Assembly (NCBI GenBank): GCA_947626965.1 | Contig: CANQUH010000014.1 | Span: 1-41,529 of the forward strand | Direction: 5' to 3' | Length of the DNA stretch: 41,529 bases | DNA from: an uncultured Lachnospiraceae bacterium | GTDB taxonomy: Bacteria > Bacillota > Clostridia > Lachnospirales > Lachnospiraceae | Shown: piece after piece, positions 6,995-15,190 of the stretch | Layout of the letters: every line of letters starts with the position of its first letter | Numbering within the stretch: position 1 is the first letter of the stretch | The notes under the pieces: model-generated | Seen by the model: only the letters and a program-made list of their open reading frames with translations | Database searches by the model: none | Told to the model about the DNA's origin: nothing | Program-made: the position numbers and the translations under genes

Positions 6995-8749
6995 TCAAAC
7001 TCTCTTCACTGCGCCAAAGTTACAGTTTTCCTCACATTTGCCGCACTTGATGCATATTGCCGGATCAATCTTGTGCTGCTTCTTCTTTTCGCCGGTGATC
7101 GCACCCACCGGGCAGTTGCGCGCACATTTCGTGCAGCCCCTGCAGTCTTCTGTGATCTCATAGTGAATGAGCGCTTTACAGGATTTAGCCGTACAGGTAT
7201 GATGATAAATGTGATCCTCATATTCGTTGCGGAAATAACGGATCGTGGTCAGCACCGGGTTCGGAGCCGTCTGGCCGAGACCGCACATTGCGCCGTCCTT
7301 GATCTTCTTTGCCAGTTCTTCGAGAAGTTCGATATCGCCGTCGCGGCCCTCGCCTTTGGTGATCCTCTCCAGAATCTCCAGCATTCTCTTGGTACCGATA
7401 CGGCAGTAGTTGCATTTGCCGCAGGATTCCTTTCTGGTGAAGTCCAGGAAGAAACGGGCCATGTCTACCATACAGGTATCCTCGTCCATGACGATCATAC
7501 CGCCGGATCCGACGATCGCGCCGGTCTTGTTGATGTCTTCATAAGTGACCGGTGTATCGATCAGAGCAGCCGGGATACAGCCGCCGGACGGTCCGCCCAT
7601 CTGAACAGCCTTGAACTTCTTGTCGTTCTTGATGCCGCCGCCGATATCGTAGATAACTTCCCGGAGCGTCATGCCCATGGGAACTTCCACCAGGCCGCCC
7701 TTCTTGATCTTGCCCGCAAGCGCGAATACCTTGGATCCCTTGGACTGCGTCGCGCCTCTGTCCGCAAAGGCCTGTCCGCCATTGTTGATGATCCAGGCGA
7801 CATTGGCGTACGTCTCCACGTTATTGATATTGGTAGGCAGCTTCCAGTAGCCCTTTGCCGCCGGGAACGGCGGTTTCAGACGCGGCATGCCGCGCTCGCC
7901 TTCCAGAGAAGCGATCAGAGCGGTTTCCTCGCCGCAGACAAAAGCGCCCGCGCCGGCCTTGATGCGTATATCAAAACTGAAATTCGTGCCAAAAAGATTC
8001 TTGCCCAGGAAGCCCTTTTCTCTGGCCTGTGCCATGGCAATTTCCAGACGCGCGATCGCGAGAGGATACTCAGCACGGCAGTAGATAATTCCTTCCGTAG
8101 CGCCCGCGGCATAGCCGCCGATGATCATGCCTTCCAGCAGGGAGTGCGGATCGCCTTCCAGAACGGAACGGTCCATGAAAGCGCCGGGATCGCCCTCGTC
8201 CGCGTTGCAGACCATATATTTCTGCGCGCCCTTGTTGGACTTGATGGCGTTCCATTTGAACCAGGTCGGGAAGCCTGCGCCGCCGCGCCCGCGAAGCCCG
8301 GAAATCTTGATCTCCTCGATGACATCGTCCGGGGTCATGGTGGTGATGACTTTCTTTGCCGCTTCATATCCGCCGATTGCCAGGTACTCTTCAATCTTTT
8401 CCGGATTGATCCGTCCGCAGTTGCGAAGCACGATTCTCTGCTGCTGGGATAAGAACGCCTTGTCCTCCTCCGGGATCAGATACTTCTCCACAGGTTTTCC
8501 GCCGATCAGGTGCTCGTCCACGATCTCCGCCACCTTGTCCGGGGTGCACTTTACGTATCTTGCTTCCAGCGCGCCTTCATCATTGTAAACGTCAACGATG
8601 GGCTCCAGATAACAGGTACCGATGCAGCCTGTCTTGTCGATTACTACATTGGTCAGATTCTTCTCTGCCACGATTCTCATGAATTCATTAGAGGTCTTCT
8701 TCGCTCCGGTAGCGATACCACAGCTTCCCTGTCCTACAACAACTTTCAT
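6995..8749 (-). CDS. NuoF/HydB-like NADH-binding flavoprotein subunit
   Basis: 584 residues. N-terminal thioredoxin-like 2Fe-2S domain (Cys10, Cys42, Cys46), then the NuoF core: GRGGAGFP (154-161) and NADEGDPG (182-189) for FMN/NADH, and FVCGEETALIASLEG. Next are an SLBB-like segment and the 4Fe-4S motif CGKCNYC (443-449) with Cys489, and a C-terminal 2x4Fe-4S ferredoxin domain (Cys536-546 and Cys566-576). This layout, with extra 2Fe-2S and ferredoxin modules, is typical of HydB and the B subunits of bifurcating oxidoreductases rather than of respiratory complex I. It would oxidise or reduce NAD(H) and pass electrons to the large subunit. Its start overlaps the NuoE-like gene by 4 bases (ATGA), and the large subunit follows after about 15 bases. 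Strong GGAGGTGGAG ribosome site. Confidence 0.92.
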   Translation of the reverse strand: MKVVVGQGSCGIATGAKKTSNEFMRIVAEKNLTNVVIDKTGCIGTCYLEPIVDVYNDEGALEARYVKCTPDKVAEIVDEHLIGGKPVEKYLIPEEDKAFLSQQQRIVLRNCGRINPEKIEEYLAIGGYEAAKKVITTMTPDDVIEEIKISGLRGRGGAGFPTWFKWNAIKSNKGAQKYMVCNADEGDPGAFMDRSVLEGDPHSLLEGMIIGGYAAGATEGIIYCRAEYPLAIARLEIAMAQAREKGFLGKNLFGTNFSFDIRIKAGAGAFVCGEETALIASLEGERGMPRLKPPFPAAKGYWKLPTNINNVETYANVAWIINNGGQAFADRGATQSKGSKVFALAGKIKKGGLVEVPMGMTLREVIYDIGGGIKNDKKFKAVQMGGPSGGCIPAALIDTPVTYEDINKTGAIVGSGGMIVMDEDTCMVDMARFFLDFTRKESCGKCNYCRIGTKRMLEILERITKGEGRDGDIELLEELAKKIKDGAMCGLGQTAPNPVLTTIRYFRNEYEDHIYHHTCTAKSCKALIHYEITEDCRGCTKCARNCPVGAITGEKKKQHKIDPAICIKCGKCEENCNFGAVKRV

Positions 8750-9273
8750 TTCTCCACCTCCTGTGCATTCTGCGACTTGTAATCGTCAAGAATCTTCGTC
8801 ACGGAAGACTTCGTCAGGTTACCGAATGTTTCCTCGCCGTCCGCGCTCTTCACCATCATCACAGGGGCCAGGGAACAGCAGCCGAGACAGGCCACATTGT
8901 TCAGCGTAAACAGACCGTCCGGGGTCGTCTCTCCGTCTTTGATTCCAAGATGTTCACAGACAGCCTCTTCAATCATGTCAGAACCGTTTACGTGACAGGC
9001 AGTTCCTTTACAGAGCATGATCAGGTACTTGCCAACAGGCTGCAGGCGAAACTGCGCGTAAAAAGTCGCCACGCCGTAAATCTTGGCAGGCATGATGCCG
9101 GTTCTTTCCGCTATGTAATTGATCGCGTTCAGAGAAAGATAACCGTAAATATCCTGCGTCTGCTGTAGAATCGTGATCAGACTGCCCGGCACTTTTGCGT
9201 ATTTTTCCAGCACAGGCGCCAGCTCGGCAAAATCCGCATTCCGATCGCTCTGGCATTTACACGAATTGCACAT
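8746..9273 (-). CDS. NuoE/HydC-like 2Fe-2S subunit
   Basis: 175 residues with the thioredoxin-like 2Fe-2S fold of NuoE: Cys88 and Cys93 in CKGTACHVNG, Cys129 and Cys133 in ACLGCCSLAP. The helical N-terminal half (PGSLITILQQTQDIYGYL, KIYGVATFYAQF) is characteristic. It is the first gene of the three-gene redox operon and pairs with the NuoF-like subunit. The extra N-terminal CNSCKC is not part of the canonical cluster. The ATG at 9273 has AGGAGG 9 bases upstream. The promoter is at 9329-9356, with a possible Rex site in the leader. Confidence 0.92.
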   Translation of the reverse strand: MCNSCKCQSDRNADFAELAPVLEKYAKVPGSLITILQQTQDIYGYLSLNAINYIAERTGIMPAKIYGVATFYAQFRLQPVGKYLIMLCKGTACHVNGSDMIEEAVCEHLGIKDGETTPDGLFTLNNVACLGCCSLAPVMMVKSADGEETFGNLTKSSVTKILDDYKSQNAQEVEK

Positions 9274-9288
9274 ATGATTGTTCCTCCT

Positions 9289-9306
9289 TCATAAAAAATT
9301 TAACAA
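9289..9306 (-). promoter_or_regulatory. Possible Rex operator in the leader of the redox operon
   Basis: On the minus strand TTGTTAA-ATTT-TTTATGA matches the Rex consensus TTGTTAA-N4-TTAACAA at 11 of 14 defined positions; the left half is perfect and the right half is degenerate. It lies between the -10 box and the Shine-Dalgarno, a place where a repressor could block transcription. A rex gene is present at 21526-22158. Low sequence complexity makes a chance match possible. Confidence 0.4.
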
Positions 9307-9328
9307 ACAAAACAATTCATTCTTTCAT

Positions 9329-9356
9329 ATTATACCATAAAAAGAGAAATAATCAA
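9329..9356 (-). promoter_or_regulatory. Promoter of the redox operon
   Basis: TTGATT (9356-9351), 16-base spacer, TATAAT (9334-9329) on the minus strand, in a very AT-rich stretch. From here to 9571 I see no gene; the part at 9420-9571 is GC-richer and contains CCGCG/CGCGG pairing around 9512-9528. Confidence 0.7.
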
Positions 9357-9571
9357 ATAAAAAAATGGTTTTTTTAATGTGAAAACTGTGAAAATTGTGT
9401 AAATCCGGTAAAAAAAGGATATATCCGCCCGAAACACGGTCCCGAATCCTCTCCTGCCCGGTCTCATGTTTAAAAGCGGTGCATCACGTTCTTATTCTTT
9501 ATGCCTTATCCGCCGCGTTTATCCCGCGGCCCGAAAACCGCATCTGTCCGGCCCGGGAACTTATCCGCGGA

Positions 9572-9763
9572 TTATTCCTGTTCCAGTTCCCTGTAACACA
9601 GTATCTCAACTGCCAGTTCCGTCTCAGCTTCTCTCTCACGGATTCTTTTTTCAAGAAACCGGCGAAGCTCCTCCTCTGTCAGAAACCACGCATGACGGGA
9701 ATGTCTGATCCTGTTCTCATCCAGTTCTGTATAGCACAGTAAATATCTCTTGTCCAATTTCAT
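9572..9763 (-). CDS. Small protein of unknown function, 63 residues
   Basis: Starts MKLDKRYLLCYTELDENRIR with a textbook AGAAGGAGG site 6 bases before the ATG, which is the main reason to believe it; the ORF could be read further upstream but without a ribosome site. The middle is a charged, helical, heptad-like run (LTEEELRRFLEKRIREREAE) that may be a coiled coil or amphipathic helix, followed by LAVEILCYRELEQE. No signal peptide or membrane segment. I do not recognise a family. It sits alone between the redox operon and the ftsK terminator. It may be a small cytosolic regulatory or phage-remnant protein, but nothing in the sequence decides. Confidence 0.6.
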   Translation of the reverse strand: MKLDKRYLLCYTELDENRIRHSRHAWFLTEEELRRFLEKRIREREAETELAVEILCYRELEQE

Positions 9764-9866
9764 ATGTATCCTCCTTCTGCAACGCACCGCTCTTTCGTAT
9801 ACAGAAAAAAGGACGTATATCCCGTCACTCGGGCACGGACTCACCTGCGCCGTCTTTGTCCAACAG

Positions 9867-9892
9867 AAAAACCCGCGTCAGAAAGACGCGGG
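9867..9892 (-). terminator. Intrinsic terminator of ftsK
   Basis: Perfect 8-bp stem CCCGCGTC / GACGCGGG with a 5-base loop, followed by TTTTT on the minus strand, about 40 bases after the ftsK stop. Confidence 0.85.
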
Positions 9893-9934
9893 ATTGATTT
9901 ATTTCATGATGCACGGGCCCAGGCAGGGAAAACA

Positions 9935-12900
9935 TCAGCCTCCGCTTTCCAGCATATTCTCGAACTGTTCCTGTGACATCAGAACTTTGCGCGGTTTTGT
10001 TCCTTCTTCGGGACCTACAACTCCCGCGTCCGTAAGCTGATCCATAATGCGCGCAGCCCGGTTAAAGCCGATTTTGAAAACTCTCTGGAGCATTCCGATG
10101 GAGGCCTTGTCCTTCTCGATGATGAACTTTCCTGCCTCTGTGAACAGCGCGTCGACATCCTCAGATCCTCTTGATGATGCCTGCTGTATTTTCGCAAGCT
10201 GCGCTTCCATCTGGGCGCTGTAGCTCTGGGACATGTTTCTGCTTTTCAGAAAATCCACGACGTCTGAGACTTCCTCGTCCGAGACGAACGCTCCCTGCAG
10301 ACGTGCCGGTTTCTGATATCCCTGCGGGTAAAACAGCATGTCGCCCTTGCCGAGCAGCTTCTCTGCGCCGGACATATCGAGAATTGTTCTGGAATCAATG
10401 CTCGAGGAAACAGAAAACGCGATGCGGGAGGGCATGTTTGCCTTGATCAGTCCTGTGATGACATTCACGGACGGTCTCTGCGTCGCAATGACAAGATGGA
10501 TTCCGGCCGCGCGGGCAAGCTGTGCCAGACGGCAGATGGAATCCTCCACTTCACCGGGCGCCACCATCATGAGATCCGCAAGCTCATCGACAATGATGAT
10601 AATCTGCGGAAGTTTCTGCGGTTTGTTTTCATCCTCGATATCCTTAACCGCCTCGATTTTCTGATTGTATCCTTTCAGATCACGGACCCCCATCTCCGCA
10701 AATTTGTTGTAGCGGTCCGTCATCTCCGCGACGCCCCAGTTCAAGGCTCCGGCAGCCTTTTTCGGATCTGTCACAACCGGGATAAAAAGGTGGGGAATCC
10801 CGTTGTAGACACTCAGCTCAACAACCTTTGGGTCGATCATGATCAGTTTTACCTCGTCAGGTTTTGCCTTGTAAAGGATACTCATGATCAGCGTATTGAT
10901 ACAGACAGACTTTCCTGATCCGGTGGCTCCCGCAATCAGCAGATGCGGCATTTTTGCGATATCCGAGACAACTGTCCTGCCGCCGATATCCTTGCCTGTC
11001 GCAAACGCCATCTTTGACGGATGATTCTGGAATTCTTCCGACTCAAATAAATCTCTCAGCATTACGGCGCTGTTTTCCGCGTTCGGAACCTCGATGCCGA
11101 CGGCCGCTTTCCCCGGAATCGGGGCCTCAATGCGGATATCTGCCGCCGCAAGATTCAGTTTGATATCATCCGCAAGACTGACAATGCGGCTGACTTTGAC
11201 TCCCTGCTCCGGCTGCAGCTCGTACCGCGTCACAGTCGGACCGCAGCTCGCGTTTGTCACGGTTACATTGACGCCGAAACTTTTCAGTGTCTGCTGAAGC
11301 TTGGCGGCCGTCTTTTTGATCTCCTGTTCCTGACCGCTTCCCCGCTGGGATTTTCCTTTCTTGAGCAGATCAATCGGCGGAAATACATACTCCGGCTTCA
11401 CAGCCTCCGCGGCCTTTTCAATCTCGGCTTCTACCGTGGCGATCCCTTCCTGAATCTCCGCCTCGGAAGATCTCGGATTCTTTTTCGGCAGGCTTCCCGG
11501 ATTCTCCGCATTTTTTTTGCGGACGGGTATTTCATCCGCGCCATCCGAAGACAGTTCCTGTTTCGCCTGTGGCTTTATGCTTTCTGTCTTCGGACTTTCT
11601 TCCGGTTCCGTCTCCGCATCATACTCTTCGCTGTGCGCCGTCACGCGAAACTGTTCCGTATATTCCTCTGGCTGATATTCCTCTTCTGGGCATTCTTCTT
11701 CCTGATATTCTTCCATATCACTGACGATTCTCTCCCCGAAAACCGTATCTTCTGACAAATCCGGAGATTCTTCGGTTTCCCTGTACACTTCTTCAGCCGC
11801 TTCTGCTGTCCCGGAAATATGTTCCTCCAGTCCGGAAACCGGAAATACCGGATCGGCCTGCGGCAGAACTTCCCTGAAAGAATCATCAGATGTAACCTTC
11901 TCCGGCTCCAGCTCGATATATTCCGGCTCTACGTTTGGGGCAGGGAAGGAAGACACGCTCGCCTTTTTTTTCGGAGCTCTGGAAACGGCATCATGCACGC
12001 CGCCGTCCCACGCCGGATTTCCTCCGAGTTTCGTATCCAGTGTCACTCCTGTAACTTTATGGTCCAGCCGGCTCGTCCGCGGACGGGACGGAAAGAATAC
12101 CGGGACATCGATCTGCGTTCTGCCGCCTGCGGAACTGACCTGCCCCTCCTGTGTGCCGTAAGCGGCAGAAAAGTTTTTCCCCTGGGATTTTCCGCTGCGT
12201 TTTTTTCTTTTTCCAAATAAAGGCTGTACACGGGAGCTTTCTTTTTCTGCGCGGCCTTTCTCTGCATCTGCCTGTCGTCTCTCAGCAGAAAAAGGAGTAT
12301 ATTTTTCTGTATCCTGCTGATACGCGTTCCTCTTTTCACGGCGCTCTGCTTCTTCTGCCCTCTGCAGGCGGAGCTGCTCGAGCTCTCTTTCCTCGGCTTC
12401 CTCCCGCTCCTGCTGTCTGAGTTCTCTTTTTTCTCTGGATATCCTTGCATTGCGGTACATCCGTTCCCCCTGATGTTTCACTCCTGCAAGCAGAGATTTC
12501 TGTGTGAGCAGCACCAGGCTGATGATCACCAGGATGCCAAGGATCACCCCCGCGCCGATTGCGCCGAACGCTGGACAGATCAGACTGCACAGCACGCCGC
12601 CGATCGCGCCGCCGCCCGCTTTCAGAGCCGCGCTGTCGGCATAAAGTTTTCCAATCCGGACTCCCGGCTGATAACCGTTTGTCAGAAGCTCTGTGATGCT
12701 GCAGATGCACAGATACAGCATCAGGCCGGACAGAAATTTGACTGCCGCGGCATGGCTCCCTCTGTTTGAGATTAAAAAAGCCGCGGCCAGAAAAGCCAGA
12801 GCCGGCAGAACATAGGCCGGGAAACCAAACAGCCCGAAACTGATATCGCTGATCACAGTTCCAATGTATCCGCCGATGCCAAAGTAACTGATAAATGAAA

Positions 12901-13168
12901 AGACACAAAATGCAAGGATCAGCCACACACCTGCTTCTTTTATAAGCTGCGGATTTCCCATTCCTCCTCTTCCGCCTGTGCTGCGGACTGCAGCAGTATT
13001 TCCGGAGCTTTTTCCCGGAACAGTCTTCCTTCTTCCCTGACTGCCCGCCTGACTCTGACTGCTGTTTTGTCTCTGCCTCTGTCCCTGCGCCTGACTTTTG
13101 GCCGGGGCCGCCCGCTTTGTCTTCGCACCCGTATTTGATTTGTTCCTGTTTTCTGTTTTTGCTGCCAA
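9935..13168 (-). CDS. ftsK: FtsK/SpoIIIE-family DNA translocase
   Basis: About 1077 residues. After a basic, Gln/Ser-rich N-terminus come about four membrane segments (from WLILAFCVFSFISYFGIG to GVILGILVIISLVLL), then a long charged, Glu/Lys-rich linker of roughly 400 residues. The C-terminal RecA-type motor has Walker A GATGSGKS and Walker B IIIIVDELADLMM, plus the STATQRPS-type segment IATQRPSVNVITG, and ends in a gamma winged-helix domain (GMLQRVFKIGFNRAARIMDQL). The family pumps DNA through the division or sporulation septum. I choose the TTG at 13168 because GGAGG lies exactly 7 bases upstream; the GTG nine codons earlier overlaps that site. The terminator is at 9867-9892. Being the only such gene here, FtsK versus SpoIIIE cannot be told apart. 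Confidence 0.95.
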   Translation of the reverse strand: MAAKTENRNKSNTGAKTKRAAPAKSQAQGQRQRQNSSQSQAGSQGRRKTVPGKSSGNTAAVRSTGGRGGMGNPQLIKEAGVWLILAFCVFSFISYFGIGGYIGTVISDISFGLFGFPAYVLPALAFLAAAFLISNRGSHAAAVKFLSGLMLYLCICSITELLTNGYQPGVRIGKLYADSAALKAGGGAIGGVLCSLICPAFGAIGAGVILGILVIISLVLLTQKSLLAGVKHQGERMYRNARISREKRELRQQEREEAEERELEQLRLQRAEEAERREKRNAYQQDTEKYTPFSAERRQADAEKGRAEKESSRVQPLFGKRKKRSGKSQGKNFSAAYGTQEGQVSSAGGRTQIDVPVFFPSRPRTSRLDHKVTGVTLDTKLGGNPAWDGGVHDAVSRAPKKKASVSSFPAPNVEPEYIELEPEKVTSDDSFREVLPQADPVFPVSGLEEHISGTAEAAEEVYRETEESPDLSEDTVFGERIVSDMEEYQEEECPEEEYQPEEYTEQFRVTAHSEEYDAETEPEESPKTESIKPQAKQELSSDGADEIPVRKKNAENPGSLPKKNPRSSEAEIQEGIATVEAEIEKAAEAVKPEYVFPPIDLLKKGKSQRGSGQEQEIKKTAAKLQQTLKSFGVNVTVTNASCGPTVTRYELQPEQGVKVSRIVSLADDIKLNLAAADIRIEAPIPGKAAVGIEVPNAENSAVMLRDLFESEEFQNHPSKMAFATGKDIGGRTVVSDIAKMPHLLIAGATGSGKSVCINTLIMSILYKAKPDEVKLIMIDPKVVELSVYNGIPHLFIPVVTDPKKAAGALNWGVAEMTDRYNKFAEMGVRDLKGYNQKIEAVKDIEDENKPQKLPQIIIIVDELADLMMVAPGEVEDSICRLAQLARAAGIHLVIATQRPSVNVITGLIKANMPSRIAFSVSSSIDSRTILDMSGAEKLLGKGDMLFYPQGYQKPARLQGAFVSDEEVSDVVDFLKSRNMSQSYSAQMEAQLAKIQQASSRGSEDVDALFTEAGKFIIEKDKASIGMLQRVFKIGFNRAARIMDQLTDAGVVGPEEGTKPRKVLMSQEQFENMLESGG

Positions 13169-13197
13169 ATATTTTCCTCCCCTTTTTTTACGCACAA

Positions 13198-13223
13198 AGA
13201 GTGCTGTAAGACCAGCACTCTTG
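13198..13223 (-). terminator. Hairpin after uppP
   Basis: Perfect 10-bp stem AAGAGTGCTG / CAGCACTCTT with a 6-base loop between uppP and ftsK. The U-run is short (TTTG counting the last stem bases), so it is a modest terminator. Confidence 0.6.
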
Positions 13224-13259
13224 CTTTCTTTTCTTTCGCATGTTTTGATCCTGTGTCTG

Positions 13260-14135
13260 TCAGATCAGAAAATGACATACCACTGCGACAGCCCCGACAA
13301 CAAAGCAGTAGCATGCGAAATAAACAAATTTCTTATGTTTCACCACCAGAAGCATTGCCTTGATGCAGACATATCCGACGACCGCGGCAAAGACCATACC
13401 GATCGCGTAGATCCCGACCTGACCTGCGGCAGACGGCTCCGCGAGGACATCCTTGATTTCAAGAACCGCTGCTCCGAGTATTGCCGGAATCGAGAGGATA
13501 AAGGAATACTTCACCGCAAATTTCCGCTCCAGTCCGCAGACCAGACAAACCGCAATTGTGGTTCCGGAGCGGGACAGTCCCGGCAGCGTGGCAAGCCCCT
13601 GAGCCGCGCCGATGATAAGTCCCTGTCCGTACGAAACGTTCCGCGGCATCTTCCTTCCTTCCGGAACGGTATCGGCAATCAGCAGCAGCACGCCTGTGAT
13701 CAAAAGACAGATACCCGGAATCAGAAGCGTGGCCCCTGCCTGCTCCACCAGATCTTTCCCGAGAATTCCTATTATGCCGGTCGGAATTGTGGATACCAGT
13801 ATCAGCACAACAAATTTGCGGTAATTATTGTGAATAATCCTCTTGTAGCGAAGCGATGTCTTATGTATCCTGTTCAGCGCGAACGTATGAATATTGGAGA
13901 AGATATCTGCGCACATCTTCAGTGTTTCCGTGATCATCCTGCCGATATCCCGGTAGTAAACCACAAACACGGCCACCAGAGTTCCCACATGAAGCATGAT
14001 GTCAAACAACATCCCGCCATCCGTCTCAACATGAAAAATATTCTGAAGAATCGCCAGATGCCCGGAACTGCTCACGGGAAGAAATTCTGTGATTCCCTGT
14101 ACGATACCAAGCAGTATCGACTGTAAAACTGACAT
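13260..14135 (-). CDS. uppP: Undecaprenyl-diphosphatase (BacA/UppP)
   Basis: 291 residues with many membrane helices. Both signature motifs are present: GITEFLPVSSSGHL near the N-terminus and PGLSRSGTT near residue 185. The enzyme removes a phosphate from undecaprenyl diphosphate at the membrane, recycling the lipid carrier for peptidoglycan synthesis; uppS, which makes that carrier, lies at 39213-39923. Start at ATG 14135, with GGAGG 9 bases upstream. It has its own promoter (14322-14350), a long GC-rich leader and a hairpin behind it. Confidence 0.95.
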   Translation of the reverse strand: MSVLQSILLGIVQGITEFLPVSSSGHLAILQNIFHVETDGGMLFDIMLHVGTLVAVFVVYYRDIGRMITETLKMCADIFSNIHTFALNRIHKTSLRYKRIIHNNYRKFVVLILVSTIPTGIIGILGKDLVEQAGATLLIPGICLLITGVLLLIADTVPEGRKMPRNVSYGQGLIIGAAQGLATLPGLSRSGTTIAVCLVCGLERKFAVKYSFILSIPAILGAAVLEIKDVLAEPSAAGQVGIYAIGMVFAAVVGYVCIKAMLLVVKHKKFVYFACYCFVVGAVAVVCHFLI

Positions 14136-14321
14136 GTTCTGTTGCCTCCATGAAAAAAATAATTTGTCTGCGCGAACAGCGTGTCATCTCCTGTCTGCAG
14201 GTACCGGCGGCGTAGGATGCCCGGCGGACATCTGTTTGCGCCGGCCGGAATGAAATGAAGAGCGTCGCGTCAGCGAGCGAAACCCGCGCAGCGTGTTTCG
14301 GTTCGTTTTACATTTAAATTG
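14136..14321 (-). other. GC-rich structured leader of uppP
   Basis: About 180 transcribed bases between the promoter and uppP without an ORF. In RNA sense, CGAAAC/GTTTCG can pair across 11 bases near 14300, and several CCGGC/GCCGG-type segments can pair around 14200-14250. The block is markedly GC-rich compared with the AT-rich promoter. No known riboswitch class recognised. Confidence 0.4.
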
Positions 14322-14350
14322 ATTATACCAAACTATCGGTAAACCTACAA
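14322..14350 (-). promoter_or_regulatory. Promoter for uppP
   Basis: TTGTAG (14350-14345), 17 bases, TATAAT (14327-14322) on the minus strand. The -35 box overlaps the stop codon of the upstream tepA gene. Confidence 0.65.
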
Positions 14351-15058
14351 GCAGTTTTTTCCATCCTTCTTTTCCCGAATCAGTTCTCCGAGCTTCGACA
14401 GGGCATCGCTGATCCCGCCGACTTCATCGATCAGTCCTTCCTTCACAGCGTCCTCCCCGACAAGAATTGTGCCAAGATCTTTTGTGAGCATCCCGGTGTC
14501 AAGCATCAGTTCCTCGAGCCGCTCCCGGTTCGCGCGGGAATGATCCGCGATAAATCCCAGAATCCGGTCCTGCATCTGGCGGAAATAATCGTAAGTCTGC
14601 GGCGCGCCAATGACCGTACCATTCATGCGGACCGGATGAATGACCATCGTCCCCGTCTTCACAATAAAAGAATAGTCCGTGGAGACGGCAATCGGAACAC
14701 CGATTGAATGACTTCCTCCAAGCACAAGGGAGACCGTAGGTTTGCTGACGGAAGCGATCATCTCCGCAATCGCAAGTCCTGCCTCAACATCGCCGCCCAC
14801 TGTATTCAGAAGAATCAGAAGGCCGTCAATTTCCGGGCTGTCCTCAATCGCCGCAAGTTTCGGGAGGACATGCTCATATTTTGTTGTCTTGGAATTTCCG
14901 GGAAGGCATTCATGGCCTTCGATTTCTCCAATGACGGAAAGCAGATGAATTTTTCGGTTCAGTGTGACATCTCCGGTTTCCCTGATTGCCTCCCTCTGAT
15001 CTTTTTCCTGATCTGCCGCGTCTGTGTCCGGCGCTGTTTTATTTTCTGTCTGTTCCAT
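14345..15058 (-). CDS. tepA: ClpP-like serine protease, TepA family
   Basis: 237 residues of the ClpP/crotonase fold. NTVGGDVEAGLAIAEMI is the oxyanion-region segment. The nucleophile is Ser118 in GGSHSIGVP, with His141 in VIHPV and an Asp near 200 in LVGEDAV, matching the TepA branch (B. subtilis YmfB) rather than housekeeping ClpP. An acidic, polar 30-residue N-terminal extension precedes the domain. TepA is reported to degrade signal peptides and aid secretion. The neighbourhood supports the call: in Bacillus tepA lies beside spoIIIE, and here only uppP separates it from ftsK. AAAGGAG lies 9 bases before the ATG. Confidence 0.88.
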   Translation of the reverse strand: MEQTENKTAPDTDAADQEKDQREAIRETGDVTLNRKIHLLSVIGEIEGHECLPGNSKTTKYEHVLPKLAAIEDSPEIDGLLILLNTVGGDVEAGLAIAEMIASVSKPTVSLVLGGSHSIGVPIAVSTDYSFIVKTGTMVIHPVRMNGTVIGAPQTYDYFRQMQDRILGFIADHSRANRERLEELMLDTGMLTKDLGTILVGEDAVKEGLIDEVGGISDALSKLGELIREKKDGKNCL

Positions 15059-15119
15059 GTATACGCACTCCTTTAAGGCAAAGATTCATGATTCTGTAAT
15101 CAGTATGCCCCGGCCGCGC

Positions 15120-15159
15120 AAAAAAATACAGAAAATCCGTCAGAACGGATTCCCTGTAT
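15120..15159 (-). terminator. Intrinsic terminator after the CYITTA-motif gene
   Basis: On the minus strand ATACAG and CTGTAT form the base and ATCCGT/ACGGAT the top of a stem with a small internal loop, followed by a run of seven T (15126-15120). It ends the operon from 18007 to 15191. Confidence 0.85.
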
Positions 15160-15190
15160 CATTAAAAAACAAGAAATTCTGCTTTTTCTT

